Source of the DNA: Channallabes apus
Lineage: Eukaryota; Chordata; Actinopteri; Siluriformes; Clariidae
Length of the DNA: 64,000 bases
Direction: 5' to 3'
Assembly (NCBI GenBank): GCA_030522415.1
Contig: CM060115.1
Span: 11,286,491 to 11,350,490 of the forward strand
The position numbers and the translations under genes were made by a program. The notes under the pieces are model-generated. The model had not been told where the DNA came from and did not search any database. It saw nothing but the letters and a program-made list of their open reading frames with translations. Of this stretch, positions 32,481 to 42,484 are shown one piece after another. The first letter of the stretch is position 1; each line of letters starts with the position of its first letter.

Positions 32481-33508
32481 TTGATGGATACTTTATTAAT
32501 CCCAAAGGAAATTTCAATACAGTTACATTATCGCACGTATAAACATTTGTTCATTCCCAAAATGTTTTAATTTTTTCCTCTTTTTAAAATTAACACCAAA
32601 TTGCCATCAATTGTTTTAGTAAATGCAAGAAAATTTCATTGCACCTTTTATGCAAATAGAAGTACAGTATAAATACATATCATTTATAGTTAAGTTTATA
32701 GTTCTGAAACATCCATGAAACACGTTTGTTAATGTCTTCCTGTCTTGCCTTAGTCTCTGAACTTCAAACCTGGTGCTGTCGATTGAATACAAAACATTTC
32801 CCCAGGACATAAGCACTTCCTGTGCATACGACAAGAAGAATTCACACGTTCGCTCAACAAGCACCTAATGAGGCTCAATCCGAACAGCCTTCATATCAAT
32901 ACACAGCGAGATCGGTAGTAATTACCTCAAATATCAGTCACTCCTGCCTTCCCCCTGTAAAGTACACACCACATCCATCACCATTTACCATCATGCACTT
33001 TTAATCATACCTCCTTATTTGAAAGGAAATTACCAATATCCTCAACGGTGATATAAATCTCACACACACACACACACACACCCTGGGAATAAAATCGACT
33101 TTCCCTGTGTGACAGTTGTTCATTACAGTTACAAAGCGTCGCATGTAATCTAACACTTTAATAGTCTGTCTGTTTGATCAACAAAGGCGAAGGAGGCTTA
33201 AATGAACTTTGACACTTTGGTTAATGTCTGACAAGTAAAAGTATTAAACTCCAGAGCTGTTGAATGAATTGACCTTCACATACCTTATTTCGTGTCAATT
33301 TTTCAGTTTACGCCCCGAATACCAGTTTATACATTCGCTTCTCGTTCCCTCTCTGTAAATTATTTACTCTCAGCTCGTTCGTTCTTCATCCCACAGATTT
33401 TAATAGTTGGACTTGACATCAACTTAGAAAAAGTTTTTTTTTTTGTTTAATCCAGAATCTTTTAGGTTTAATTGATTCCCCCTCCTCTTTTATTTTCTCT
33501 TTGTGTAG
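32481..33508. other. Intron before exon D
   Basis: A (CA)n run lies at 33061-33081. 33090-33400 is not recognisably repetitive. It ends in the pyrimidine-rich acceptor TTTGTGTAG before exon D. Confidence 0.4.
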
Positions 33509-33641
33509 TACCTGCAGAGGCGACAGCAGGAGAACGTCCAGCGTCAGAGCAGAGGAGAACCGCCTCTGCCGGAGGTAGACATCAGCAAGATGTTCAAACC
33601 TCCACCACCTCCGCCGCGAATGGACACACTCCTCATCGCAG
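33509..33641 (+). pseudogene. eif3h: eif3h-like exon D, intact reading frame
   Basis: The frame reads [20 protein letters not shown], then [20 protein letters not shown] and LLIAG, matching about residues 276-319 of eIF3h: the Arg/Gln-rich linker and the proline-rich segment before the C-terminal helix. The acceptor is GTGTAG and the donor is GCAG|GTGCCA. No lesion is seen in this exon. The final exon (about 33 residues containing the NLGKLFMAQAL motif) was not found in the remaining 30 kb, so it is lost or beyond the window. Confidence 0.88.
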
Positions 33642-34012
33642 GTGCCAGAAGGGGCAATCACAGTCATTAACAACCAATTACACTCCCCTTTTTCCTTTTA
33701 TAGTCAATAATTTCCCCATCTGTACAGTGCAGGGGTGCGAGAGCGGGAATGGGCAGTTTTCCATGGCTTCCACAGTAGACAAAAAGCCAGGCAGGCTGTA
33801 AAGCAGAAGTTCTGCAATGATTGTCTAAAGTTGTTTTATAAACTAATTAGAATACCAACTATTGGTTAATTAAAATAGAAAAGTACAGTGTCAGTGCAGA
33901 AGGTTGCTACTCTAGTTGGATAAATAATAATAATCCTAGTTTATGAAACAAAAGTTTTATTTATAAATGCTGTAGGTTGTGTACTGTAGGTTTTATTAAT
34001 ATTAACTATATT
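33642..34012. other. Sequence after exon D
   Basis: AT-rich, nothing recognised. It ends in the 12-bp target duplication of the next SINE. Confidence 0.4.
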
Positions 34013-34024
34013 AACTATAAACTT

Positions 34025-34395
34025 GGCGGCGCGGTGGTGTAGTGGTTAGCACTGTCGCTTTGCACCTCCAGGGTCTGGGTTCGATTCCCCGGCCTGGCTC
34101 GATTCCCGTCTCTGTGTGCATGGAGTTTGCATGTTCTTCCCGTGCTTGGTGGGTTTCCTCCGGGTACTCCGGTTTCCTCCCACAGTCCAAAGATATGCAG
34201 GTTAGGCTAATTGGCGTTCCTAAATTGCCCGTAGTGTGTGATTGGGTGTGTGAGTATGTGTGTGTGCCCTGCGATGGATTGGCACCCTGTCCAGGGTGTA
34301 CCCCGCCTAGTGCCCGAAGTCTCCTGGGATAGGCTCCAGGTCCCCCGCGACCCTGAACACAGGATTAAGCGGTATAGAAGATGAATGAATGAATG
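34025..34395 (+). mobile_element. Full-length V-SINE/DANA-type SINE with 12-bp target duplication
   Basis: Head 'ggtggtgtagtggttagcac' (pol III A box) and 'ggttcgattcccc' (B box), conserved centre, 'ccctgcgatggattggcacc' 3' domain, and (GAAT)n tail. AACTATAAACTT flanks it at 34013-34024 and 34396-34407. Confidence 0.92.
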
Positions 34396-34497
34396 AACTA
34401 TAAACTTCTACTATTAATAAAATCTACACAACCTACAGTGTTCAAAAATGATGTTTTTGTTTCATGGATGAGTCAACAATTTGCTGCAAATTCTAAA

Positions 34498-34766
34498 ATT
34501 CAAATTCAAATCAAATAAAAGGTGGTCGGAGCAGTCGTGACGGCAGACGACCTCACCGGCGCCATCTTGGAGAATGATTTTCGCATATCCCAATTAGGAA
34601 ACTGGGGTCAGAGCGCAGGGTCAGCCAGCTTACAGCGCCCCTGGAGCAGATAGGGTTAAGGGCCTTGCTCAAGGGCTCAACAGTGGCAACTTGGCGATGC
34701 TGGGGCTCAAACCCCCGACCTTCCGATCAGTAACTCAGAGCCTTAACCGACTGAGCCACCACTGCC
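34498..34766 (-). mobile_element. tRNA-derived SINE with TTTGAA-type tail
   Basis: The minus strand starts 'gggcagtggtggctcagtcg' (A box), followed by a B box within 'ggtcgggggtttgagcccc'. Its body contains 'ccttaaccctatctgctcc'. The 3' tail is TTTTATTTGATTTGAATTTG, like the tail of the LINE at 30590-31232. Confidence 0.8.
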
Positions 34767-35530
34767 CTAGCTGTAAAATTGATTCAAAATAACTTTTTGA
34801 AAAAACAAATACATAATTTTTCGACATAATCTCCTTGCTGTTCAAAACGCTTTGTCTATCCGTCAACAAGCTTTCGTTTTCCTTCATCAAAAAATGTTTT
34901 AGCCACGAATGCACCACTGTTTTCAGGAGACCAAACAAGTGAAGGTCCGATCGAGTGAGATTAGGACTTAATTATTAGTTAGAAGTAATTGTGTAGTGGA
35001 GAAATAGCCAGTGTGGGCAGAAGTGTGCGGACGTGCATCGTCATGCAAGATCACGACGCCTTCGTATAGTGGTCGTCTGCGTTTAATCCGAAGTTCAGAC
35101 TTCAGGTCTTCAATAAGCGTCCCACTTTAACGAGCACTGTTGATTATTCAACCTTTTTCCGTGATTATGTTCCAATACTTCTGGCCCTTAAGAATCCCAG
35201 AAAACTGTAAGCATTGATGAATTTTCTAGCTGATGGTTGACTTTTGAAGTTTTTCTCGGTCGACGATTGATGATGTTTCTGTTTCACACTCTGCTGTTTA
35301 CTCTCAGACTTGTAGTGATGAATCCGTGTCTCGTCACCCGTAGTTACTCTTTTTAAGAAACTTTCACCCTTAGGAGCATTTTGTCTATGCTCTTCCGTGA
35401 CTTTTTTCAGCACCAGGTATCCAATCGCTTCTCCAATCCATTGGATCTCCGATCCAATCCATATCCTCTTCTTTTGTCCAAATTACAATCAGGGCATCCA
35501 TTTTTGTTTGCACAATAGTTACAAATGAAC
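34767..35530 (-). pseudogene. mariner-like transposase remnant
   Basis: Minus-strand pieces: KGESFLKRVTTGDETRIHHY (first catalytic Asp in the GDETW-type motif), then ESKQQSVKQKHHQSSTEKNF, and, further on in other frames, VILHDDARPHTS-like sequence with the second Asp (near 35050). Many stops. It resembles mariner-clade rather than Tc1 enzymes by the HHYxxESKQQS block. Terminal repeats were not identified. Confidence 0.7.
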
Positions 35531-35967
35531 TGATAAAAGACGTTCACACCTGACTGGGGAGACAGTAGCTTTGAGCAGAAAGCGCTTCTAAGACAGCATA
35601 ATTTTTCTAAATATTTCTAAATAAAAGACAAAGGTACAGTAGCACCGTGAGCTTGAAATCATCACCAATCTAAGGTCCAATTGGCACGTTATTACTTAAA
35701 GCCTGTCCCGTGTTCCAGTTAAAAACATTTCAAGCTTTTCATGGCAGAGGCGCTACAACAGCACAGCAGCTGAAGATCAGACCGAAGGAACAACATCTCG
35801 AAAACAGACAGAGACTGGTGTGCACACCGACAAACAGCTCACCAAGACCATTAGGTATACCAAACACAAGTTAGAATCATGTCGCTCTGACCTTGAAGGA
35901 ATCCCTATATCTAATGGAATGCATTGGAAATAAAGTGTGTGCATTTCACTGCTGGGCTTCAGCATCT
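35531..35967. other. Unrecognised segment
   Basis: No repeat or gene recognised between the mariner remnant and the Harbinger left end. Confidence 0.4.
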
Positions 35968-36222
35968 GGGGCCTCATGTACAAAGACTTGCATTGAATTC
36001 ATACTAAAACATTGCGCACGGACAAAGCTGTAAATGTGCATACGCAGTAAAAAAATCTGATGTATGAAACACTGCGTACGCGGAATCCCACGCGTATTCT
36101 CTTTGTACATCTGAATTAACGTGAAATTGAGCGCACGTGCATGAGCGCAAAACCCCTCCCTGCCTCCTCCCCCGTATAAATATGGTAATGACTCCACTTT
36201 GGCAAAACCAAACGAAAAAGCA

Positions 36223-36357
36223 ATGGCAAAAATAAGCAAGAAGAGAAACTTCACAGAATGTGAATTGGAGGTGCTCCTAGCGGAGGTAGACCGGAGAAAA
36301 ACTGTGTTATTTGCAAGTTTGTCCTCCGGAATTAATAACAAAATAAAAAAAACTTAG
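36223..36357 (+). pseudogene. Harbinger Myb/SANT-like protein, N-terminal fragment
   Basis: A 44-codon ORF starting MAKISKKRNFTECELEVLLA and continuing EVDRRKTVLFASLSSG. Harbinger elements encode a trihelix/SANT-like DNA-binding partner that carries the transposase to the nucleus and to the element ends. This fragment is the start of helix 1 and helix 2, and it stops at TAG (36355-36357). The rest is absent. Confidence 0.7.
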
Positions 36358-36386
36358 CTGGAATAATATCTTTAAATACATCACTC

Positions 36387-37298
36387 TGTCACGGGCTGGA
36401 CCGTGTGAGGCACGCTTAGGGAACCCAAAAGCAGACAAAACAGACTTTGTTCAGTATAACTGATTTTAATGCAAAAATATGAAAGTCAAACAGAAGGAGA
36501 ATTATAATAAAAGGAAAGTTACTTTATTTCAAAATCACTGATCTTAATGCAAAATATGAGAGTCAAACAGAAGGAGAATTATAATAAAAGGAAAGTTACT
36601 TTCTTGGTTTCAGTACTATGGATTCTAACTCTGGATAAGAAAGTGAAACAGAATGGAAAAACAAAACTTGAGACGACCTGTGGCGTGGCTTGGCCGAGGC
36701 TGTGAACAGAAGCCAAGGAGCGAGTGACACAGAGCATGCGCAGTGTCCTGCAGAGCGGGCGCGACTGAGAACGCGCAGGTAGAGCGAAGGCAGGAACAGA
36801 GCGAGCGCAGCTGTGTGGAGAGCTGAAGTCCGTTGAGCGCGCGCTGAATCCGACGCGCCGGCAGAGAGAGCGCAGCCGCAGAGTGAGATACGACCTGCAG
36901 CAATCCTATGGGTGTTAACAGAGTCAAAGTCGAGAGTGAAAGCAAAGATTCAAAGCCGGGTAATCAGTCAACGTAGCAAACAGTTCCGATTCGTGAAGCA
37001 AAGACGTAACTAGAGGTGAAAAAAGGGTCAACAACGTGAGAGGAAAAACGGTATTACTTGGCAAAAAATACTAGGCACAAAAAAACACTTGGCTTGGAGC
37101 ACGCAATAATTCGGCAAGAGTTCGCTGTCTGAGGAGGAGTTATATTGAGTCGATGTGATGAATGAGATGAGGCACAGGTGTGCTCGAGCATGAATGAATG
37201 GGGCGGTAAAACGGAGGCAACGGGATGGAATGTGGAAAGGAATCGCTGGAGATCATGACTTGGCTCGAGCAGAGGGCGTGACTTGCCGTACCGTTACA
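36387..37298 (-). repeat. 3' LTR of the chromovirus
   Basis: 912 bp. It contains an internal direct duplication of about 57 bp (36470-36527 and 36546-36603: 'agaattataataaaaggaaa' blocks). The last 15 codons of pol and the pol stop lie inside it (37253-37298). The TATA box and transcript start are as in the 5' LTR. Confidence 0.95.
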
Positions 37299-40200
37299 GT
37301 ACCCCCCCTCCTATGGGCGCCACCGGGCGTCCTAACTGGTGCCTCTGGGTGCTGCCGGTGGAAGTCTGAGATTAGAGTTGGGTCGACAATGAACCTGGCA
37401 GGAACCCAACTTCTCTCTTCTGGCCCATAACCCTCCCAGTCGACGAGGTACTGTAGGCCTTTGCCTCGGCGTCGGGCTCTTAGCAGCTTGCGTACTGCAA
37501 AAACCTCATCTCCGTCAATGAGTTGAGGAGGAGGGGGAGGGCGGGTGGGTTGGGATAGAGGGCAGGTGACCAGTCGCCTGAGTTGCGAAACGTGAAATGT
37601 TGGGTTGATGCGGCGCATAGCTAGGGGTAAGGAAAGCCTGACGGCAACGGGGTTAATTACCTTGGTGATGGTGAATGGTCCGATGAACCTGGGGGACAAT
37701 TTGGGGGTGGTTGTTTTGATGGGAATGTCTCGGGTGGACAGCATCACCCTCTGACCCACTCTGTACCTGGGGGCTGCTGAGCGGCGTCGGTCAGCTTGCC
37801 GCTTGAAGGTACTGATGGTGCGTAGGAGACGGGTTCTGGCCTGGGACCACACTCTCCTGCAGCGGCGCACGAAAGACAGAGCTGACGGTGCTGTTGCTTC
37901 CTCTTCTTGGGATGGGAACAGTGGAGGCTGATAGCCCAAGCAGCACTGGAATGGAGAGAGGCCTGTAGCAGAGGTTGGCAGAGAGTTGTGCGCATACTCT
38001 ATCCAGGGGAGTGTCCTGCTCCATGTGGTTGGGTCCCTTGAGGCCATGCACCTTAAGGCCTTCTCTAGCTCCTGGTTCAATCTCTCTGTCTGTCCATTTG
38101 ACTGAGGGTGATAACCAGAGGATAGGCTGGGTGTTGCTCCGATTAGTCTGCAAAATGTCTTCCAGAACTCTGCTGAGAACTGGGGGCCACGGTCGGAGAC
38201 AATGTCAGAGGGGAGACCATGCAGATGGAAGGCGTGGAGGACCATCAGCTCGGCCGTTTCCTTGGCTGACGGGAGCTTTGGCAAAGGAACGAAATGGGCA
38301 GCCTTTGAGAAGCGATCGACTATGGTCAGTATACAGGTGTTGCCCTCAGAATTGGGGAGGCCGGTAATGAAGTCCAGAGCGATATGAGACCAGGGGCGGC
38401 GAGGGGCTGGGAGGGGATTCAGGAACCCAGCAGGGGGTTTGTTGGTTGACTTGTTCCTGATGCAAGTGTCACAGGCTGTCACAAACCCCTGAACATCAGT
38501 CTTCATAGAAGGCCACCAGAACCGTTGTTGAAGGAGGGATAGGGTGCGGGCTCTCCCCGGATGACAGGCAATTCGAGAGCTGTGTCCCCATTCCAGCACC
38601 CGAGATCGGACAGATGCTGGGACAAAGAGAAGGCCTGGGGGAACGTTGCTGGGGCCTGGCTCCCGATTGAGCGCATTCTTCACCAGCGATTCAATATCCA
38701 GGACTGCGGCCGCCACAAGGCAACGAGGAGGCAGGATTGTCTCGGCCGGCACTGGTTCATGGGGAGTGGAGAACTGCCGAGATAGGGCGTCAGGCTTCCC
38801 ATTTTTGGAGCCCGGGCGATATGAGAGCGAGAAATCAAAACGGGAGAAAAATAGGCTCCACCTGGCCTGACGGGCATTGAGCCTCCTGGCTGACCTGAGG
38901 TACTCCAGGTTCTTGTGGTCGGTCCAGACCAGGAATGGAGAGGAAGTTCCCTCTAACCAGTGTCTCCACTCTTCTAGGGCAAGTTTGACCGCCAACAGCT
39001 CCCGATCTCCTATGTCATAGTTCCTTTCAGCAGAGGAGAGACAGCGGGAGAAAAAGGAGCAGGGGTGCAACTTATTATCCTTGAGTGACCTTTGAGACAA
39101 GACGGCCCCAACTCCTGACTCGGAGGCGTCCACCTCCACCACAAACTGGAGAGACGGGTCCGGGATGATCAGAATGGGTGCAGATGTGAACCTAAGTTTT
39201 AGGTTGGTGAATGCCTCTTCAGCCTGCAGGTTCCAGAGAAAGGGAACCTTGGTGGAGGTTAGCATGGTGAGAGGTGCTGCCACTGAGCTGTAATTTCTGA
39301 TGAAGCGCCTATAAAAATTGGCAAAGCCCAAGAATCGCTGGAGCTCTCGTCTTGTGGTGGGTGTGGGCCAGTCTGTAACAGCAGTTAGCTTAGATGGCTC
39401 CATCTGCAGGCTGGAAGGGGCAATAATAAAACCAAGGAATGACACAGATTCTCTGTGGAATTCACACTTCTCTGCTTTAACAAAAAGTTTATTCTCGAGG
39501 AGTCTTTGCAAGACCTGTCTGACGTGCAACTTGTGCTCCTTCAGAGAACGAGAAAAAATCAAAATGTCGTCCAGGTAAACAAAAACGGATATATTTAGAA
39601 AGTCCCTTAGGACGTCATTCACCAGGGCTTGAAAAACGGCAGGAGCGTTGGTCAGTCCGAAGGGAACCACTAGGTACTCGTAGTGGCCTGTGGGTGTATT
39701 GAATGCAGTCTTCCATTCGTCCCCCTCCCTTACTCTTACCAGGTGATATGCGTTTCGCAAGTCCAGTTTGGTGAACACACTAGCCCCTTGCAGCAGTTCG
39801 AACGCAGAGGACATGAGGGGAAGGGGATAGCGATTCTTGACAGTGATAGCATTTAGACCACGGTAATCAATACAGGGGCGAAGGGACTTGTCCTTCTTAT
39901 CCACAAAAAAGAAACCAGCTCCGGCCGGCGAGGATGAGGGTCGGATGATCCCTGCTGCCAGTGACTCAGTGATGTACTTATCCATGGCTTCTCTCTCCGG
40001 AGCCGAAAGGGAATACAAGCGGCCTCTTGGGGGGATGGTACCTGGGAACAGATCAATGGAGCAATCATATGGTCTGTGGGGTGGTAAAGAGAGGGCACGT
40101 GACTTGCTAAACACTTGCCGGAGGTCGCGGTACTCAGGCGGAACATTGGACAGATCAGAAACATCATCGTTGACAACACCGGGTGGTGAATGAACTCTAG

Positions 40201-40663
40201 CGGAGTGAAGGCACGAAGACATACAGGTAGGGCTCCAATCAAGAATGGTGTTCTTGGCCCAATCAATGTTGGGGTTATGTCTGACCAGCCATGGATTCCC
40301 AAGGACGACTGGGGCATGAGAGCTCTTCATAATGAAAAAGGAGATAATCTCTATATGGTTACCTGAGGTTCTAAGAGTGACAGGGGGCGTGCGATGGGTG
40401 ATGGGAGATAGAGAGCTGCCGTCAAGGGCCTGGACAGACAGGGGGTTGTCTAGGGGCAGAAAAGGGATTCCCAGCTTCCTTGCGGTAACAGCACAGATCA
40501 GGTCTTGGTCGGATCCAGAGTCAATGAGGGCCTTGAGTGGTTGCGCTTGGTTGTTCCAGACGATCATGACTGGTAATAAGGATCGTTTACCTGAGAGGTT
40601 TCCTTGAGAGTGGCCCTCCAAGACTCCCAGTCTCATTGGGGGGCCTATCTTTTTAACGGGCAC
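37253..40663 (-). CDS. Chromovirus pol: protease, RT, RNase H, integrase, chromodomain
   Basis: 1136 codons with no stop. Domains by residue: retropepsin-like protease with active site LIDSGSD (Asp48); reverse transcriptase about 235-415 with [11 protein letters not shown] (Asp301) and [10 protein letters not shown] (YLDD 363-366); RNase H with VDAS (Asp512), DRELLA (Glu555), TDHKNL (Asp582) and PDALSR (Asp625); integrase HHCC zinc finger (His694, His701, Cys731, Cys734) and core with LDFITGLP (Asp764), VSDRGPQF (Asp824) and NGQTER (Glu860), an exact D-35-E spacing; GPF-like region [10 protein letters not shown]-terminal chromodomain about 1053-1100 ([17 protein letters not shown]). It makes cDNA in the particle and integrates it, and the chromodomain can direct integration through histone marks. 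The first ATG (40663) overlaps gag by 19 bases in the -1 frame, so a -1 frameshift or a separate start is possible. The stop lies inside the 3' LTR. Confidence 0.97.
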   Translation of the reverse strand: MPVKKIGPPMRLGVLEGHSQGNLSGKRSLLPVMIVWNNQAQPLKALIDSGSDQDLICAVTARKLGIPFLPLDNPLSVQALDGSSLSPITHRTPPVTLRTSGNHIEIISFFIMKSSHAPVVLGNPWLVRHNPNIDWAKNTILDWSPTCMSSCLHSARVHSPPGVVNDDVSDLSNVPPEYRDLRQVFSKSRALSLPPHRPYDCSIDLFPGTIPPRGRLYSLSAPEREAMDKYITESLAAGIIRPSSSPAGAGFFFVDKKDKSLRPCIDYRGLNAITVKNRYPLPLMSSAFELLQGASVFTKLDLRNAYHLVRVREGDEWKTAFNTPTGHYEYLVVPFGLTNAPAVFQALVNDVLRDFLNISVFVYLDDILIFSRSLKEHKLHVRQVLQRLLENKLFVKAEKCEFHRESVSFLGFIIAPSSLQMEPSKLTAVTDWPTPTTRRELQRFLGFANFYRRFIRNYSSVAAPLTMLTSTKVPFLWNLQAEEAFTNLKLRFTSAPILIIPDPSLQFVVEVDASESGVGAVLSQRSLKDNKLHPCSFFSRCLSSAERNYDIGDRELLAVKLALEEWRHWLEGTSSPFLVWTDHKNLEYLRSARRLNARQARWSLFFSRFDFSLSYRPGSKNGKPDALSRQFSTPHEPVPAETILPPRCLVAAAVLDIESLVKNALNREPGPSNVPPGLLFVPASVRSRVLEWGHSSRIACHPGRARTLSLLQQRFWWPSMKTDVQGFVTACDTCIRNKSTNKPPAGFLNPLPAPRRPWSHIALDFITGLPNSEGNTCILTIVDRFSKAAHFVPLPKLPSAKETAELMVLHAFHLHGLPSDIVSDRGPQFSAEFWKTFCRLIGATPSLSSGYHPQSNGQTERLNQELEKALRCMASRDPTTWSRTLPWIEYAHNSLPTSATGLSPFQCCLGYQPPLFPSQEEEATAPSALSFVRRCRRVWSQARTRLLRTISTFKRQADRRRSAAPRYRVGQRVMLSTRDIPIKTTTPKLSPRFIGPFTITKVINPVAVRLSLPLAMRRINPTFHVSQLRRLVTCPLSQPTRPPPPPQLIDGDEVFAVRKLLRARRRGKGLQYLVDWEGYGPEERSWVPARFIVDPTLISDFHRQHPEAPVRTPGGAHRRGGTVTVRQVTPSARAKS
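37299..37314 (-). promoter_or_regulatory. Polypurine tract
   Basis: Read on the element strand, 'aggaggggggg' then 'tac' lies directly before the 3' LTR. It is the plus-strand primer for reverse transcription in this element class. Confidence 0.85.
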
Positions 40664-41550
40664 TGAAGGCGGAAATGACCTACTTGGCCACAGTAGAAGC
40701 AGGCTTCTTTCTCCCGCCGACGTTGGCGCTCTTCGGGGGAGATTCGGGTCCGGTCAACCTGCATAGGCTCAGCCAGTGGATCAGTAGCTTGTGGAGGGGT
40801 GATTGGTCTGACTCTTATGAGGGGTTGTGTGTGTTCACGGCGCCTAAGTCGGAGGCGTGCATCGACGCGGCCAGCTAAGTCCATGAGTTCCTCCAGGTTC
40901 GCTGGCTGCTCCCGAGAGATCAACTCATCCTTGATGGCCTCACTCAGCCCGTGAAAAAACACGTCATACATGGCACAGTCGTTCCATCCACAAGAAGCTG
41001 CCAGGGTGCGGAACTCAATGGCATAATCATAGGCTGAACGTGTTCCTTGACGGAGTCTCAACATCTGCCCCGCTGCTTCTCGGCCAGAGAGTGAACGATC
41101 AAAGACTCTCCTCATCTCCTGAGTGAATGTCTCGTAGTTGGTGCAACGGGGATCATCAGCGTCCCAAAGCGCTGTTCCCCATTCACGAGCCTTTCCAGAG
41201 AGGAGGGTGATGATGTAAGCTATCTTGGAACGTTCAGTGGGGAATGTTGAGGTTTGTAATTCAAGAGACAATGAGCATTGGGAAAGAAAAGATCGGCAGG
41301 TGCCAGGTTCTCCGCTGTAGGACTGGGGAGGCGGCAGACGAGGCTCTCGGATCTGAGGTGGTGGGGACAGCACTGGAGGTGGGGGTGGTGCAGCCTGAAG
41401 ATGTTCGATCCGAGAGGTCAATGCAGAGAGTGTGTCTGCCATAAGCTTAAGGCTCTGGTTGACCTGCAGAATTTCCCCTTGGTGTGCGCCGAGGAGGGTG
41501 CCCTGGGCCTCCAAGGCGGTTCTGAGCTGTCCTAGGTCTGCTGGGTCCAT
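40645..41550 (-). CDS. Chromovirus gag with CCHC zinc knuckle
   Basis: Chosen start: ATG at 41550 ([20 protein letters not shown]), 18 bases inside the 5' LTR edge. The frame stays open upstream into the LTR but is unlikely to be used. About 301 residues: an N-terminal helical segment, a proline-rich linker ([12 protein letters not shown], near residue 55-67), the retrotransposon gag core with [33 protein letters not shown] and [13 protein letters not shown], then a basic tail and the knuckle [14 protein letters not shown] (CX2CX4HX4C) near the C terminus, which binds genomic RNA. No lesion is seen. It overlaps pol by 19 bases. Confidence 0.95.
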   Translation of the reverse strand: MDPADLGQLRTALEAQGTLLGAHQGEILQVNQSLKLMADTLSALTSRIEHLQAAPPPPPVLSPPPQIREPRLPPPQSYSGEPGTCRSFLSQCSLSLELQTSTFPTERSKIAYIITLLSGKAREWGTALWDADDPRCTNYETFTQEMRRVFDRSLSGREAAGQMLRLRQGTRSAYDYAIEFRTLAASCGWNDCAMYDVFFHGLSEAIKDELISREQPANLEELMDLAGRVDARLRLRRREHTQPLIRVRPITPPQATDPLAEPMQVDRTRISPEERQRRREKEACFYCGQVGHFRLQCPLKR

Positions 41551-41555
41551 GTTGG

Positions 41556-41567
41556 GCCGAATTATTC
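41556..41567 (-). promoter_or_regulatory. Self-primer binding site
   Basis: On the element strand the base after the LTR is G, then AATAATTCGGC (41566-41556). This is the exact 11-nt complement of GCCGAATTATT, which lies at the predicted transcript start in the LTR (42296-42286). No tRNA-type TGG start is present. Confidence 0.85.
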
Positions 41568-42479
41568 TGTCACGGGCTGGACCGTGTGAGGCACGCTTAG
41601 GGAACCCAAAAGCAGACAAAACAGACTTTGTTCAGTATAACTGATTTTAATGCAAAAATATGAAAGTCAAACAGAAGGAGAATTATAATAAAAGGAAAGT
41701 TACTTTATTTCAAAATCACTGATCTTAATGCAAAATATGAGAGTCAAACAGAAGGAGAATTATAATAAAAGGAAAGTTACTTTCTTGGTTTCAGTACTAT
41801 GGATTCTAACTCTGGATAAGAAAGTGAAACAGAATGGAAAAACAAAACTTGAGACGACCTGTGGCGTGGCTTGGCCGAGGCTGTGAACAGAAGCCAAGGA
41901 GCGAGTGACACAGAGCATGCGCAGTGTCCTGCAGAGCGGGCGCGACTGAGAACGCGCAGGTAGAGCGAAGGCAGGAGCAGAGCGAGCGCAGCTGTGTGGA
42001 GAGCTGAAGTCCGTTGAGCGCGCGCTGAATCCGACGCGCCGGCAGAGAGAGCGCAGCCGCAGAGTGAGATACGACCTGCAGCAATCCTATGGGTGTTAAC
42101 AGAGTCAAAGTCGAGAGTGAAAGCAAAGATTCAAAGCCGGGTAATCAGTCAACGTAGCAAACAGTTCCGATTCGTGAAGCAAAGACGTAACTAGAGGTGA
42201 AAAAAGGGTCAACAACGTGAGAGGAAAAACGGTATTACTTGGCAAAAAATACTAGGCACAAAAAAACACTTGGCTTGGAGCACGCAATAATTCGGCAAGA
42301 GTTCGCTGTCTGAGGAGGAGTTATATTGAGTCGATGTGATGAATGAGATGAGGCACAGGTGTGCTCGAGCATGAATGAATGGGGCGGTAAAACGGAGGCA
42401 ACGGGATGGAATGTGGAAAGGAATCGCTGGAGATCATGACTTGGCTCGAGCAGAGGGCGTGACTTGCCGTACCGTTACA
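41568..42479 (-). repeat. 5' LTR of the chromovirus
   Basis: 912 bp, one visible difference from the other LTR. It carries promoter, transcript start and R-U5 for the element, read leftwards. Confidence 0.95.
42286..42325 (-). promoter_or_regulatory. LTR core promoter and predicted RNA 5' end
   Basis: TATAA on the minus strand at 42325-42321. GCCGAATTATT begins at 42296, 29 bases downstream of the first T, the usual TATA-to-start distance. The same pair is present in the 3' LTR. The start site is inferred, not measured. Confidence 0.7.
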
Positions 42480-42484
42480 CACTC

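Larger units (their letters stand above)
36387..42479 (-). mobile_element. Complete Tf1/sushi-type Ty3/gypsy chromovirus retrotransposon
   Basis: 6093 bp: two 912-bp LTRs (36387-37298 and 41568-42479), gag and pol on the minus strand, and identical CACTC target duplications (36382-36386 and 42480-42484). Both LTRs start TGTCACGG and end CCGTTACA as written on the plus strand (TGTAACGG..GTGACA on the element strand). The LTRs have equal length and I saw one difference (A at 36787 against G at 41968). A chromodomain at the end of pol places it in the chromoviruses. The primer-binding site shows self-priming. All ORFs are open. Confidence 0.97.

Noticed and set aside
34025..34100. Possible tRNA gene from the A and B boxes
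   Set aside because: It is the tRNA-derived head of a SINE. No full cloverleaf or 3' acceptor pairing, and the same unit recurs with flanking duplications.
34042..34332. 96-codon frame starting MVSTVALHLQGLGSIPRPGS, and similar frames at 432, 20109 and 60800-61078
   Set aside because: These translate the SINE itself. The SINE is a pol III transcript and not protein-coding.
36625..36945. 106-codon frame, repeated identically at 41806-42126
   Set aside because: It is the same LTR sequence read twice in a frame that crosses promoter and R-U5. No motif. It stays open only because of GC-rich composition.
40332..41644. Plus-strand frames of 66-91 codons over gag and pol
   Set aside because: Antisense shadows of the intact minus-strand gag and pol.
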